Shown: positions 1 through 8,331, counted from the stretch's first letter. The stretch: 43,820 nucleotides of DNA from Candidatus Methanoperedens sp. (GCA_021409285.1 JAGFND010000005.1:1-43820); one strand, 5' to 3'. Notes: generated from the letters alone by a model not told the origin. A program made the numbers and translations.

Positions 1-471
1 GGCGAGGACAGGAAATTGATACCTTCCCCCAGGGTTCCAACGTATGATATGCAGCCTGAGATGAGCGCTTACAGAGTAACAGATAGTGTAATTGAAGGAA
101 TAAATTCTGGAAAATATGATCTCATTATCCTGAATTTCGCCAATCTTGACATGGTCGGTCACACCGGGGTTTTCAGCGCTGCAGTAAAGGCCGTGGAGGT
201 GATCGATGAATGTATCGGTCGTGTCCTTGAAGCGCTGGATCATGTCGGTGGTCTATTGATCATAACTTCGGATCATGGAAATGCTGAAAAGATGATCGAT
301 GAAAAAGGAGGAATCCACACTGCACATACATCGAACCTTGTTCCATTCCTTGTGTGTGAGAAAGACATCAAACTCAGGAAAGGTATTCTTGCTGACATTG
401 CACCCACTATTCTTGAAATCCTGGGTATCAAGAAACCTGAGGAGATGACGGGACAGTCGCTATTAATTTAG
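1..471 (+). CDS. gpmI: 2,3-bisphosphoglycerate-independent phosphoglycerate mutase, 3' part
   Basis: This is the C-terminal 156 residues of a gene that begins before the window; the frame is open from base 1. The enzyme interconverts 3- and 2-phosphoglycerate in glycolysis and gluconeogenesis. Visible metal-site motifs of the alkaline-phosphatase superfamily are [16 protein letters not shown] and HTAHTS, which carry the Asp/His ligands of the di-manganese centre. They match the GpmI (bacterial-type, about 510 residues) family rather than the archaeal ApgM family. The stop lies 6 bases before truA, so the two are probably cotranscribed. The N-terminal half cannot be judged here. Confidence 0.93.
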   Translation, partial: GEDRKLIPSPRVPTYDMQPEMSAYRVTDSVIEGINSGKYDLIILNFANLDMVGHTGVFSAAVKAVEVIDECIGRVLEALDHVGGLLIITSDHGNAEKMIDEKGGIHTAHTSNLVPFLVCEKDIKLRKGILADIAPTILEILGIKKPEEMTGQSLLI

Positions 472-477
472 GATCAG

Positions 478-1302
478 GTGGATATGAGAATCACTCTTAA
501 AGTTGCTTATATCGGAACTGATTATCATGGATTTCAGGTGCAGCCAGATGCAAGGACTATAGAAGGAGAACTTTTTGCCGCTCTTGGGGAGATCGGTCTT
601 ATCACTGATCCGCATGAAGCAAGATACATTGCTGCAGGAAGGACGGATAAGGGTGTTCATGCGATTGGCCAGGTGATCGCCTTTGATACTGATAATCCTG
701 AGCTTGCAGTACCAAGGATCATCAACAGTAAACTGCCCCCTGCAATATGGACATGGGCAAGAGCGCAGGTCCACAGCGACTTTGACCCGCGCCGCGATCC
801 TGTATATCGTGTTTACAGGTACATCATGTGTGGAAAATATGATATTTCCACTTTGCGAAATGCATCAAAAATACTTAAAGGAGAACATGATTTCTCGAAT
901 TTTTCTACCCCTGATAAGGATAGGACAGGCACCTGCATGATAGAGATGATAGGCATCAGTGTGGAAAGAGAATTTACCATCATTGATGTGAGAGCAAGAT
1001 TTTTCCTCTGGCACATGGTAAGAAAAATAGCAGCTGCACTGAAAATGGTGGGCAATGGGTCAAGGGATGAATCCTGGTTAAAACAGATGCTTTATCCGGA
1101 TGAATATACAGAAGGGATCCAACCAGCGCCAGCTTATGGTCTAATTCTAAAGAATATTGAATACGAAAATATTAACTGGGTCGAGGATGAATACGCAAAA
1201 AAAAAAATCTCTGAGAATCTTGAAAAACAGTTTCTCTGGAATGGTGTAATGGCCGAAATGCTGCGAGAATTAAGAGAGAGTATGACAGATCAATCATGTT
1301 GA
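478..1302 (+). CDS. truA: tRNA pseudouridine(38-40) synthase TruA
   Basis: The product isomerises uridine to pseudouridine in the anticodon arm of tRNA. The catalytic aspartate sits in GRTDKGVHA (about residue 59), and the N-terminal AYIGTDYHGFQVQP segment is typical of TruA. The length of 274 residues is normal. The start given is GTG 478; ATG 484 is two codons downstream and equally possible, because AGGTGG lies directly in front of it. The 3' end overlaps the next methyltransferase gene by 7 bases, so the two tRNA modification genes are translationally coupled. Confidence 0.95.
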   Translation: MDMRITLKVAYIGTDYHGFQVQPDARTIEGELFAALGEIGLITDPHEARYIAAGRTDKGVHAIGQVIAFDTDNPELAVPRIINSKLPPAIWTWARAQVHSDFDPRRDPVYRVYRYIMCGKYDISTLRNASKILKGEHDFSNFSTPDKDRTGTCMIEMIGISVEREFTIIDVRARFFLWHMVRKIAAALKMVGNGSRDESWLKQMLYPDEYTEGIQPAPAYGLILKNIEYENINWVEDEYAKKKISENLEKQFLWNGVMAEMLRELRESMTDQSC

Positions 1303-2309
1303 TCGCTTTTGAACTTTCAGGTGAACACCGTACACTTCCCAGAAGTGAGGTCATTGCATGTCTTGAATCGCTTGCTGCTGATTTCGGGATCTATCTCTCA
1401 CTTGATGGATGCCTGATCGTTGATCTGAGAAATAATGTCGGGCATATTATCGAAGCCCTTTCAAAAAGGCTTTCAATGACACATCATATAATTAATGTAC
1501 TGGGCATTTCCGGGATTTCTGAAGTGGATATCGTTGATTCTGTGGATCGTTCACGACCCAGGATCCAGGAAACATACAGCATCAGGGTGAGACGAATAAA
1601 AGGATGTTCAACAATAGATGCCGGATTGATGGAAAGAAGAATTGGAGGGATCTTTTTTAAGAGTGGTGCAAAAGCCGACCTGAAGAATCCGGGGATACAG
1701 TTCAGACTTATTCTTACGGAAAACAAAGCCATATTTGGCATGCTATCAAGTTCGATCGACAGGAGTGCATTTGAAGCGAGAAAGCCACATTATAAGCCTT
1801 TTTTTTATCCTGGCGTCCTGATGCCGCGTGTCGCTCTTGCCCTTGTCAATATTGCAAAGCCTGAGAGATCCATTTTCGATCCTTTTTGCGGAACAGGCGG
1901 AATACTCGTAGAAGCAGGGTTTATCGGTCTTTTTGTGTTAGGAGGCGAGATGCAACGAAAGTTGCTTCTGGGTGCAAAAATGAACCTTGACCACTATAAA
2001 GTGAATTATTCACTCATGTTCGGGGACGCCTGCAGCATGGCCATTCGTAATGATAGCATAGATGCTGTTGTCACTGACCCTCCTTACGGCAGGTCGGCGG
2101 CAATAAAAGCTGAATCTATGGAACATTTGCTTACAGGTTCGCTCAAGGAGATATACCGCGTGTTAAAACCCAACAAGCGCGCGGTCTTTATTTCAGACAG
2201 GGAAATATATAACCATGCAGAGAAGGCTGGATTCAAGTTAATCGAGCTTCATTTGCAGAGGGTGCATAAAAGTCTCACCAGGCGAATCCATGTGCTTGAA
2301 AAGAATTGA
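1296..2309 (+). CDS. tRNA (guanine(10)-N2)-methyltransferase, Trm-G10/Trm11 family
   Basis: This 337-residue protein has an N-terminal THUMP-like region and a C-terminal Rossmann methyltransferase domain. The SAM-binding loop FDPFCGTGG lies near residue 194 and the N6/N2-methylase signature DPPYGR near residue 260. The combination is that of archaeal Trm-G10, which makes m2G/m22G at position 10 of tRNA. The ATG start overlaps the truA stop by 7 bases, consistent with one tRNA-modification transcript. Family assignment is firm; the exact target nucleotide is inferred from the family. Confidence 0.9.
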   Translation: MLIAFELSGEHRTLPRSEVIACLESLAADFGIYLSLDGCLIVDLRNNVGHIIEALSKRLSMTHHIINVLGISGISEVDIVDSVDRSRPRIQETYSIRVRRIKGCSTIDAGLMERRIGGIFFKSGAKADLKNPGIQFRLILTENKAIFGMLSSSIDRSAFEARKPHYKPFFYPGVLMPRVALALVNIAKPERSIFDPFCGTGGILVEAGFIGLFVLGGEMQRKLLLGAKMNLDHYKVNYSLMFGDACSMAIRNDSIDAVVTDPPYGRSAAIKAESMEHLLTGSLKEIYRVLKPNKRAVFISDREIYNHAEKAGFKLIELHLQRVHKSLTRRIHVLEKN

Positions 2310-2358
2310 TCAAAGGGAGGATAGTGAGCAGACGGTATTAGGTGGTGTGTAAAAAATG

Positions 2359-2365
2359 TTTTTTT
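2359..2365 (+). terminator. poly-T transcription terminator after the Trm-G10 gene
   Basis: A run of seven T follows A6-TG about 50 bases after the methyltransferase stop codon. Archaeal RNA polymerase terminates on such U-tracts without needing a strong hairpin. It separates the truA unit from the next gene, which has its own promoter-like region. Confidence 0.5.
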
Positions 2366-2378
2366 CTGCCCACTATTA

Positions 2379-2394
2379 TTCGTATATATACGAA
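2379..2394. repeat. perfect 16-bp palindrome TTCGTATATATACGAA upstream of the queH-like gene
   Basis: The 16 bases equal their own reverse complement. They lie about 96 bases before the ATG of the QueH-family gene and just upstream of a TATA-like stretch (TTTATACTTT, about 2401-2410). The position suits an operator for a dimeric regulator, but no regulator is identified here. The AT-rich core could also serve as a TATA element. Confidence 0.5.
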
Positions 2395-2489
2395 CCAAAG
2401 TATTTATACTTTACGCTTTGTGTAAAGAAGGATATCGCAATTCTTATCATTATGGCCGTACTGGTAATTGGATGATTCGAGGCAAACAT

Positions 2490-3038
2490 ATGAGAATTCT
2501 CGTTCATATCTGCTGTGGGCCATGTTTTACTTATCCGGATAAACGATTGGTGGAGGATGGACATGACGTGACAGGTTTTTTCTATAATCCCAACATACAT
2601 CCATACTCTGAATTTAAGAACAGGAAAACTTCCCTTGAAAAGTATGCAAAGATAAGAGGCGCACAGATCATTTATAGAAACGACTATGAACTGGAAAGAT
2701 ACCTTCGAGGCTCCCTTGAAGCTAAAGACAGATGCAGGTTTTGCTATGCAGAAAGACTCCGGGAAACTGCGATCGCAGCAAGTTCACTCGGATTTGATGC
2801 ATTTACTTCGACTCTTTTGATATCCCCATACCAGAAGCATGAGATGCTTGCGGCAGTCGGCAAAGAAATGGCCGATAAATACCGGATTGATTTCTATTAT
2901 GAAGATTTCAGGAAAGGTTACAAAGAATCTCGTGATCTTTCCCGTGATCTGGAACTTTATATGCAGAAATACTGTGGATGCATATTCAGCGAAAAGGAGC
3001 GATACTTCAAACATCCTCCAGTTCCAGTGCCTCTTTGA
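2490..3038 (+). CDS. queH: QueH-family (DUF208) iron-sulfur protein, epoxyqueuosine reductase-like
   Basis: The 182-residue product carries the QueH cysteine pattern: HICCGPC at residues 7-12 (Cys8, 9, 12), CRFC at 82-85 and CGC at 161-163. In bacteria QueH reduces epoxyqueuosine to queuosine in tRNA, using an Fe-S cluster and a second metal site. ATG 2490 was chosen because the family begins at the HxCC motif and a GAGG sequence precedes it; an in-frame ATG at 2472 would add six residues. The 3' end overlaps convergent hisA by 32 bases. Archaea are not known to make queuosine, so the family call is solid but the substrate is open. Confidence 0.85.
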   Translation: MRILVHICCGPCFTYPDKRLVEDGHDVTGFFYNPNIHPYSEFKNRKTSLEKYAKIRGAQIIYRNDYELERYLRGSLEAKDRCRFCYAERLRETAIAASSLGFDAFTSTLLISPYQKHEMLAAVGKEMADKYRIDFYYEDFRKGYKESRDLSRDLELYMQKYCGCIFSEKERYFKHPPVPVPL

Positions 3039-3735
3039 GCGTAAAATTCCCGACATACAGGGCTGCACCCACTACAATGCCTTTTGCTCCTGTTTTCTTT
3101 ATGGTTTCGATATCATATAAATTGGTGATCCCTCCGGAAGCTATTACAGGGATATCGAGGGCCTGAACAAGTTCGTTCGTGGGGGCAGGGTCCACACCTT
3201 TAAGCAGCCCTTCTGTATTAATATCAGTGAACAGGATGCTTCCAGCGCCGAGTTTCTCGAATTTCCTGCCAAGTTCAATCGTCGAGAACAAAGAGGCCAT
3301 TGCCCAGCCGTGAGTTGTCACTTTACCATTTTTTGAATCAAGTGCAACTATAATACGTTTCTTCCCGAATTCACCGGCAAGTTCTTCTACAAGAAAAGGA
3401 TCGTTGATAGCGGCTGTGCCCAATATCACCCTTTCCACGCCGGCATTAAGAAGATCAGCTGCATCATTTTTTGACCTGATCCCCCCGCCTACCTGCGTTT
3501 CCACGCAGGAATTCCTGACAATGGATCTTATTATAGAACTATTCAACCTTTTTCCTTCTATTGCGCCATCAAGATCAATAAGATGCAGCACATCTGCACC
3601 TTCGCTTACCCAGCGCTTGGCCACAGCCAGCGGATTGTCAATAGAGACACGCTCTGTTCCGGGGATGCCCTGTATCAGGGAGACGCATTTTTTGTTTTTA
3701 AGATCAATAGCAGGTATAACTTTGAACATTCTCAT
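3007..3735 (-). CDS. hisA: phosphoribosylformimino-AICAR phosphate isomerase HisA
   Basis: HisA is a TIM-barrel enzyme that isomerises ProFAR to PRFAR in histidine synthesis. The 242 residues are standard length. The N-terminal FKVIPAIDL contains the first catalytic Asp and TDINTEG the second; QVGGGIR and ASGGI are the two phosphate-binding loops. ATG 3735 is given; ATG 3729, two codons in, gives the more usual MFKVIPAIDL start. No other his gene is adjacent, so the pathway genes are dispersed. The 3' end overlaps the queH-like gene on the other strand by 32 bases. Confidence 0.95.
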   Translation of the reverse strand: MRMFKVIPAIDLKNKKCVSLIQGIPGTERVSIDNPLAVAKRWVSEGADVLHLIDLDGAIEGKRLNSSIIRSIVRNSCVETQVGGGIRSKNDAADLLNAGVERVILGTAAINDPFLVEELAGEFGKKRIIVALDSKNGKVTTHGWAMASLFSTIELGRKFEKLGAGSILFTDINTEGLLKGVDPAPTNELVQALDIPVIASGGITNLYDIETIKKTGAKGIVVGAALYVGNFTLKEALELEDV

Positions 3736-3839
3736 CTTTCCAATATTTCCAATATTTCTTTTCTGTTTTATAGTTATTCATGAAATAATAGTTATAAAGG
3801 CAAAAAAGATTATATCCCCTCAGGCCAATTCAGCCTTTC
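3736..3839. promoter_or_regulatory. divergent promoter region hisA / leuD-type gene
   Basis: The spacer contains a TATA-like element for the plus strand (AGTTATAAAGG, about 3790-3799) and one for the minus strand (AACTATAAAAC, about 3766-3776). CCAATATTT is repeated in tandem just before the hisA start. No operator can be named. Confidence 0.45.
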
Positions 3840-4334
3840 ATGACGTCCAAAACCCCTTCAAATGTCTGGAAATTTGGGAATGATATCGATACTGATGCGA
3901 TCATTCCTGGCAAATATCTCACTATTAATAATACTGATGAGCTGGCTAAACATGCCTTTGAAGGTGTGCGCCCTGAATTCTGTCGTTATGTTAAAGATGG
4001 GGATATCATTGTCGCCGGTCTCAATTTTGGATGCGGCTCATCACGAGAGCATGCGCCTCTGGCTCTACGCGGCGCAAAAGTACAATGCATAATAGCAAAA
4101 TCATTTGCACGTATTTTCTTCAGGAATGCGATAAATATCGGTCTTCCGCTGCTTGAAAGCCCGGATACGGACAGGATCGAAGAGGGAGACCATATTGAGG
4201 TCGATCTTGGATCCGGTGTCATTACCAATACAACCAGGAAGCAGAAATATAATGCAACACCACTGCCAGATTTCCTTCGGGGAATCGTGGATGCTGGCGG
4301 ACTTATTGCGTATGCTCGGAAGTTAGTTCAGTAA
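3840..4334 (+). CDS. leuD: 3-isopropylmalate dehydratase / homoaconitase-type small subunit
   Basis: The small (swivelling) subunit of an aconitase-family hydrolyase has 164 residues, typical for archaeal LeuD/HacB. Diagnostic segments are FGNDIDTDAIIPGKYL, FGCGSSREHAP (the substrate-binding serine/arginine loop) and AKSFARIFFRNAIN. The partner large subunit is not in the window. In archaeal paralogues a short loop after GKY helps separate isopropylmalate (leucine) from homoaconitate (coenzyme B) enzymes. Here it reads YLTI, which matches neither signature I remember, so the substrate is left open. It is not cotranscribed with a recognisable leucine gene. Confidence 0.85.
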   Translation: MTSKTPSNVWKFGNDIDTDAIIPGKYLTINNTDELAKHAFEGVRPEFCRYVKDGDIIVAGLNFGCGSSREHAPLALRGAKVQCIIAKSFARIFFRNAINIGLPLLESPDTDRIEEGDHIEVDLGSGVITNTTRKQKYNATPLPDFLRGIVDAGGLIAYARKLVQ

Positions 4335-4346
4335 AAAAAGAAAAAA
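4333..4346 (-). terminator. T-rich terminator of the small membrane protein gene
   Basis: On the minus strand this reads T6-C-T7, starting 22 bases after the stop of the 4368-4715 gene and overlapping the leuD stop region on the other strand. This is a typical archaeal U-tract terminator. Confidence 0.5.
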
Positions 4347-4367
4347 TTAGAATAGGCAAATAGCATA

Positions 4368-4715
4368 TTACTGGTTTGTTTCATATCTTTTCAATATGAC
4401 TATAACCTGATTCAGCAGGTTCTTTGATTCCGTGAGATGCCTGGCACCGATATCCGCAGCCTTATCGAGATTTTCATCTAAAAGGAACAGATTCTGTTCA
4501 AGCAGATATATCAGGTACATCATTACGCACCAGTACACGGCAAGAGCCAGGAATGATAATATACCCATTACGACCAGCTGGTTATATATCAATGCCGTCG
4601 ATTGGCCAAGCGGCTGCAATACACTTATTGCATCCAGAAAATTATATAGAATTATAGCTCCGAATATCAACGGCACAATTGTTGCAAGTATTAAACTCTG
4701 TTTGCTTAACTTCAT
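4368..4715 (-). CDS. small two-helix membrane protein of unknown function
   Basis: The 115-residue protein has two hydrophobic segments (about residues 8-30 and 46-72) joined by a short polar loop. A charged, amphipathic C-terminal tail of about 40 residues (LDENLDKAADIGARHL...) looks helical. I do not recognise the family. The gene stands alone between convergent leuD and the cofE end, with its own T-rich terminator, which supports it being a real gene. Function cannot be inferred. Confidence 0.6.
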   Translation of the reverse strand: MKLSKQSLILATIVPLIFGAIILYNFLDAISVLQPLGQSTALIYNQLVVMGILSFLALAVYWCVMMYLIYLLEQNLFLLDENLDKAADIGARHLTESKNLLNQVIVILKRYETNQ

Positions 4716-4787
4716 TCAGTATCCTCCGGGAATATTCTCCCAATCTTCATTTTATGTTATATGACTATTTAAGTATATCTAACAAGA

Positions 4788-5546
4788 TTATTGTAATTTC
4801 CTGAAACATCCAAAATACAGACATTCATCACGCGATATAATCTGGATATCTTCGCTGCCATTGATAAACCGGGCAGGTGAGTCCCTTATAAGCACAGCTG
4901 GTGTGCTCTCATCAGCTTCTCCCATGATAATTTGCGCAGCCGAGACGAGATTGTCGGCAGTAGCGCGCCGTGTTATCAATAGAGGTTTTCCGAAAAGGTC
5001 TTTTTGCCCCCTAACATCTTCAACAGGTATGATCCCGGCACAGCCCAGCGCGATACCCACGCAACCAAGGCGCAGCGGCTGTGTCCTGCTGTCACCTATT
5101 ATTACAGAGATATTACAGCTGTATTCTTCCATTAATTTCTTCCTGATCTCAATCGCGCATTTTTTCGGGTCAGATGGCAGTAGAACTACAAATCCTTCCG
5201 GGGCATTAGAATTGTCTATTCCTGCGCTGGGTGAAAGCACACCTCCTGTAATAGTGACTACCACGCCAGGTATCCCGCCAAGTATCTCATCAGATTCCCT
5301 GATAATAAGTTCCATCTTTCGCGGGTCGTTCTCGTAGAGCTTTGACAGTTCGATCGCTTTTTTTGAGGGTTTGACATCATCAAGTTTCACGACACGTCCT
5401 TCTGCCGTTGCCACCGCGGATTCTGCCAGGACAAAAATGTCGTTATCTATGGGACACATCCCCCTGGCTTTTAATGCCCTGATCAGCACTTCCGCGAAAT
5501 CATCACCCGGCTTTATAAGTGGTGTTTTTATACCGAATAATTGCAT
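4788..5546 (-). CDS. cofE: coenzyme F420-0:L-glutamate ligase CofE
   Basis: CofE adds gamma-linked glutamates to F420-0 using GTP, making coenzyme F420-2 for hydride transfer in methane metabolism. The 252 residues match the archaeal enzyme length. Recognised segments are SAGIDNSNAPEGF and GDSRTQPLRLGCVGIALG, plus GIIPVEDVRGQKDLFGKPL, which form the family's nucleotide and metal site. It lies 64 bases downstream of thiC on the same strand and probably ends the cofactor operon that begins with the folP-like gene. Confidence 0.95.
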   Translation of the reverse strand: MQLFGIKTPLIKPGDDFAEVLIRALKARGMCPIDNDIFVLAESAVATAEGRVVKLDDVKPSKKAIELSKLYENDPRKMELIIRESDEILGGIPGVVVTITGGVLSPSAGIDNSNAPEGFVVLLPSDPKKCAIEIRKKLMEEYSCNISVIIGDSRTQPLRLGCVGIALGCAGIIPVEDVRGQKDLFGKPLLITRRATADNLVSAAQIIMGEADESTPAVLIRDSPARFINGSEDIQIISRDECLYFGCFRKLQ

Positions 5547-5610
5547 GTTCTTAATTCCATATTGTGTTAGTGTCCAGTGCTATTTGGGGAACTTAGTAAT
5601 CTCACCGCAA

Positions 5611-6840
5611 TTATGTAAACTTCTTCATTATCTTTATTGCACAGAAATCCCCGCACATGGTACAGGGCCCTTCGGAAGGCGCAAGTTCTCTTGCTCTTTC
5701 GCTATCTATCGCATACTTCATTTGCCCTTCCCAGTCAAGCTCTGCTCTTTCTTTTGCGAGCAACCTGTCCATTTCATCAAGGCCGAATTTCATAGAATCC
5801 CCAATATGCGCCGCGATCTTAAAAGCTATCAATCCTTCCCTTACCTGTTCCGGACCCGGAAGACCAAGGTGTTCGGATGGAGTAATATAACACAGGTAAT
5901 CTGCACCTGCTCCGCTGGCTATGCTTGCTCCCACACAGCCTGCAATATGATCATACCCGGCAGCCACATCTATGGGCAATGGGCCTGCCACAAAAAGTGG
6001 GAAATCTGATAAGCTCTTATGGAATCTTACGTATTCGGCAATCCTGTCCGCTCGAACGTGTCCCCCGACCCCTTCAATGATGACCTGTACTCCTTCCTCG
6101 TTCGCCCGCCTTGCCAGTGCCATGTTCTTTCTGATTTCTCCGATCTGCGCATCATCCCGCATATCATGTATGCAGCCGCTTCGCATAGTGTTCCCGAGAG
6201 AAAGGACAATATCGTGTTTTTTCAGGATCTGAAGGATTTCATCAAAATTTTCAATGAAGGGATTCTCACAACGGTTGATAATCATATAGGCACTTGTAAT
6301 AGAGCCGCCTTTTGAGACCACACCCAATATCCTTGAATTCTTTTTAAGAGCTAAAAGGGTATTGATATCGATGCAATGAAAAACGAACGAACTTATCCCT
6401 TCCTTTGCCTGATCCTTAATATTTTGAATAATATCATCATTGGCCATATTTTCGAGACCGATTTCCGCTGCGGTCTGATAGATCGGTACTGTAGTTATCG
6501 GAAGTGTGGTGTTTTCAAGTATTTTTCTTCGGATACTGCTTATATCCCCTCCCATTGAAAGATCTGAAATTGTATCTGCCCCGTACTTTTCAGCTATGCA
6601 GGCTTTTTTTTTTTCTTCATCCGGATCTATCTTCAAGGATGATGTACCCAAATTCACATTGACTTTTGTTCGCAAGCCTTTCCCGATACCTGTCAATATT
6701 TCCCCTCTTTTCATGATAACGGCACTTCCGTTTGCGATACGCCTTCGCAGAACCGATATATCGATATTCTCAGAAAGAGCTACATATTCCATCTCTGCAG
6801 TTACATTTCCATCCTTTGCCCTTGTGATCTGAGTGTTCAT
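5611..6840 (-). CDS. thiC: ThiC-family radical SAM enzyme (HMP-P synthase)
   Basis: ThiC rearranges aminoimidazole ribotide into hydroxymethylpyrimidine phosphate for thiamin. The family is clear from LGNTMRSG, EGVGGHVRADRI, GPLPIDVAAGYDHI and YITPSEHLGLPGPEQVREG. The C-terminal cluster motif is CTMCGDFC, that is CX2CX3C, one residue shorter than the CX2CX4C of E. coli ThiC. The 409 residues suit the short archaeal form lacking the bacterial N-terminal domain. The start ATG overlaps the metF stop (ATGA). The ThiC paralogue BzaF, which makes 5-hydroxybenzimidazole, cannot be fully excluded from sequence reading alone. Confidence 0.9.
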   Translation of the reverse strand: MNTQITRAKDGNVTAEMEYVALSENIDISVLRRRIANGSAVIMKRGEILTGIGKGLRTKVNVNLGTSSLKIDPDEEKKKACIAEKYGADTISDLSMGGDISSIRRKILENTTLPITTVPIYQTAAEIGLENMANDDIIQNIKDQAKEGISSFVFHCIDINTLLALKKNSRILGVVSKGGSITSAYMIINRCENPFIENFDEILQILKKHDIVLSLGNTMRSGCIHDMRDDAQIGEIRKNMALARRANEEGVQVIIEGVGGHVRADRIAEYVRFHKSLSDFPLFVAGPLPIDVAAGYDHIAGCVGASIASGAGADYLCYITPSEHLGLPGPEQVREGLIAFKIAAHIGDSMKFGLDEMDRLLAKERAELDWEGQMKYAIDSERARELAPSEGPCTMCGDFCAIKIMKKFT

Positions 6841-7709
6841 CTTATTCCTGCCGTTTCAAGTATGTGTTTTGTGTTTTTATGATCCCGTATCGGCATAATA
6901 TGTATGCCGTCGCATAAGCTTCGTAATTTTCTTATCAATTCTGCAGCTATTTCAATACCCTCTGAAGCAGGGTCATTTGCTTCACGCATCCTGTTAATAA
7001 TGTTATCGGGAACTTTTATCCCTGCTATATTTTCATTAAGGAACCGTGCACTTTTTTCGGATCTCAGAGGAATTATACCGGCTATTATTACTGGTCTTTT
7101 TGAACTGATCATATCAATCTTATCCATAAAGTTAGACATACTATCCGTGTCAAAAACAGCCTGAGTCTGGATAAAACTTGCACCCATATTTATTTTTTTC
7201 CTTAGTTTGATCATGGAAACATCGCTCAGTTGCGTATTTGATACAGCACCCGGGGTGAAATCTGTCATGCCTTCAAGTCGATTGCCTGAACAGTCAAAGC
7301 CATTATTCAATTTCCGTATCAATGAAAGAACTTGTACTGAATCAAGATCGTAAACCGGCTTTGCGCCTTCATGATCACCTTTCTCCGGATGATCTCCAGT
7401 CATTATAAGGATATTTCTTATTCCCATTGCATGTGCACCGAGAAGATCAGACTGCAGCGCAAGCCGGTTCCTGTCCCTGCACGTGATATGCATTATGGTT
7501 TCATATCCTTTTCCCTGGAGGAGCCAGCAAACTGCCGCAGGACTCATCCGCATAATCGCACGCGGGTTATCAGTGACATTTATCGCATCGACTAAACTTT
7601 TTAACCGGGCAGCTTCACTGAGTAACGGTCTTATTTCTGTGCCTTTAGGTGGGCTTATTTCAGCTGTCACTATGAATTCCCCAGTTAACAGTTTATCGCT
7701 AAAACTCAA
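6837..7709 (-). CDS. metF: 5,10-methylenetetrahydrofolate reductase MetF
   Basis: This is a FAD-dependent TIM-barrel reductase making methyl-tetrahydrofolate. VTAEISPPKG holds the catalytic Glu and LIMTGDHPEKGDH the Asp of the flavin/folate site; FIQTQAVFD is also typical. At 290 residues it is the short single-domain form that works with MetV. Translation appears to start at TTG 7709: AAGGAGC at 7715-7721 is an ideal ribosome site 5 bases away, and TTGA overlaps the metV stop. Its place between metV and thiC suggests an anabolic methyl-C1 role, for example methionine synthesis. Confidence 0.92.
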   Translation of the reverse strand: MSFSDKLLTGEFIVTAEISPPKGTEIRPLLSEAARLKSLVDAINVTDNPRAIMRMSPAAVCWLLQGKGYETIMHITCRDRNRLALQSDLLGAHAMGIRNILIMTGDHPEKGDHEGAKPVYDLDSVQVLSLIRKLNNGFDCSGNRLEGMTDFTPGAVSNTQLSDVSMIKLRKKINMGASFIQTQAVFDTDSMSNFMDKIDMISSKRPVIIAGIIPLRSEKSARFLNENIAGIKVPDNIINRMREANDPASEGIEIAAELIRKLRSLCDGIHIMPIRDHKNTKHILETAGIR

Positions 7710-8329
7710 ACGTTGCTCCTTCTGTTTCTTGTGTGGTCTCTTGGCGCTCTCAGGACATCAAGATATTCAAGCTTCCCGATTTTCTTCAGCCGTTCAAAAA
7801 TCGCATCCCAGACACATAAGCGGTCATCCACCTCACATTTCCCATCTTTTGCCCCGCCACATGGCCCATTAAGCAAGGTCTTCGCACATTGAGAAAGAGG
7901 GCAGATCCCGCCATACATCCAGATAATGCAATCTCCGCACATTCCACACTGGTCTTTCACTGTCTCTTCACAGCATGTACCTCCGAGGGATTCCGTATCA
8001 AGAGCAGGATATGCCGGTATGTCTGCGAATCCAGATATGACCGAAATCCCTCCACCGCATGACATTACCAGAAGTGCATGGGCTTTTTTGATCGCAGGAT
8101 TTTGAGTAAGCACTTCTTCCCATGATCTGATATAGCAGGCAGAACTTAGAACAGTCCATCCAATGATGTTTTTTCCTGCTTTTTCGAGTTTTGTTTTCAT
8201 TTGAAGCACTTCAGGTTCGCCTCCAACACGGAGTTTTTTAGCGCATTTCCCGCATCCGATTATGAAAATATCTTCCTCTTTCAAATTCCTGAGAATTACA
8301 TCAAATTCCTTTTGTTTTGATATTATCAT
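7706..8329 (-). CDS. metV: MetV, cysteine-rich partner of methylene-tetrahydrofolate reductase
   Basis: The 207-residue, cysteine-rich protein matches the 'MTHFR C-terminal' (MetV) family. Visible clusters are GCGKC near the N-terminus, QCGMCGDCI, GGICPLSQCAK and GPCGGAKDGKCEVD, enough to hold Fe-S centres or zinc. In acetogens MetV forms a complex with MetF and passes electrons to it. The gene sits 2 bases after the folP-like stop and overlaps metF by 4 bases, so all three are translationally coupled. The electron donor is not evident from the sequence. Confidence 0.88.
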   Translation of the reverse strand: MIISKQKEFDVILRNLKEEDIFIIGCGKCAKKLRVGGEPEVLQMKTKLEKAGKNIIGWTVLSSACYIRSWEEVLTQNPAIKKAHALLVMSCGGGISVISGFADIPAYPALDTESLGGTCCEETVKDQCGMCGDCIIWMYGGICPLSQCAKTLLNGPCGGAKDGKCEVDDRLCVWDAIFERLKKIGKLEYLDVLRAPRDHTRNRRSNV

Positions 8330-8331
8330 CT

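Noticed and set aside
5371-6009. Long plus-strand open frame of about 212 codons
   Set aside because: It lies antisense to cofE and thiC, which have clear family motifs; it shows no recognisable protein and spans their gap.
6837-6880. TPP riboswitch before thiC
   Set aside because: thiC starts inside the metF stop codon, so there is no leader for a riboswitch, and no THI-box pattern was seen.
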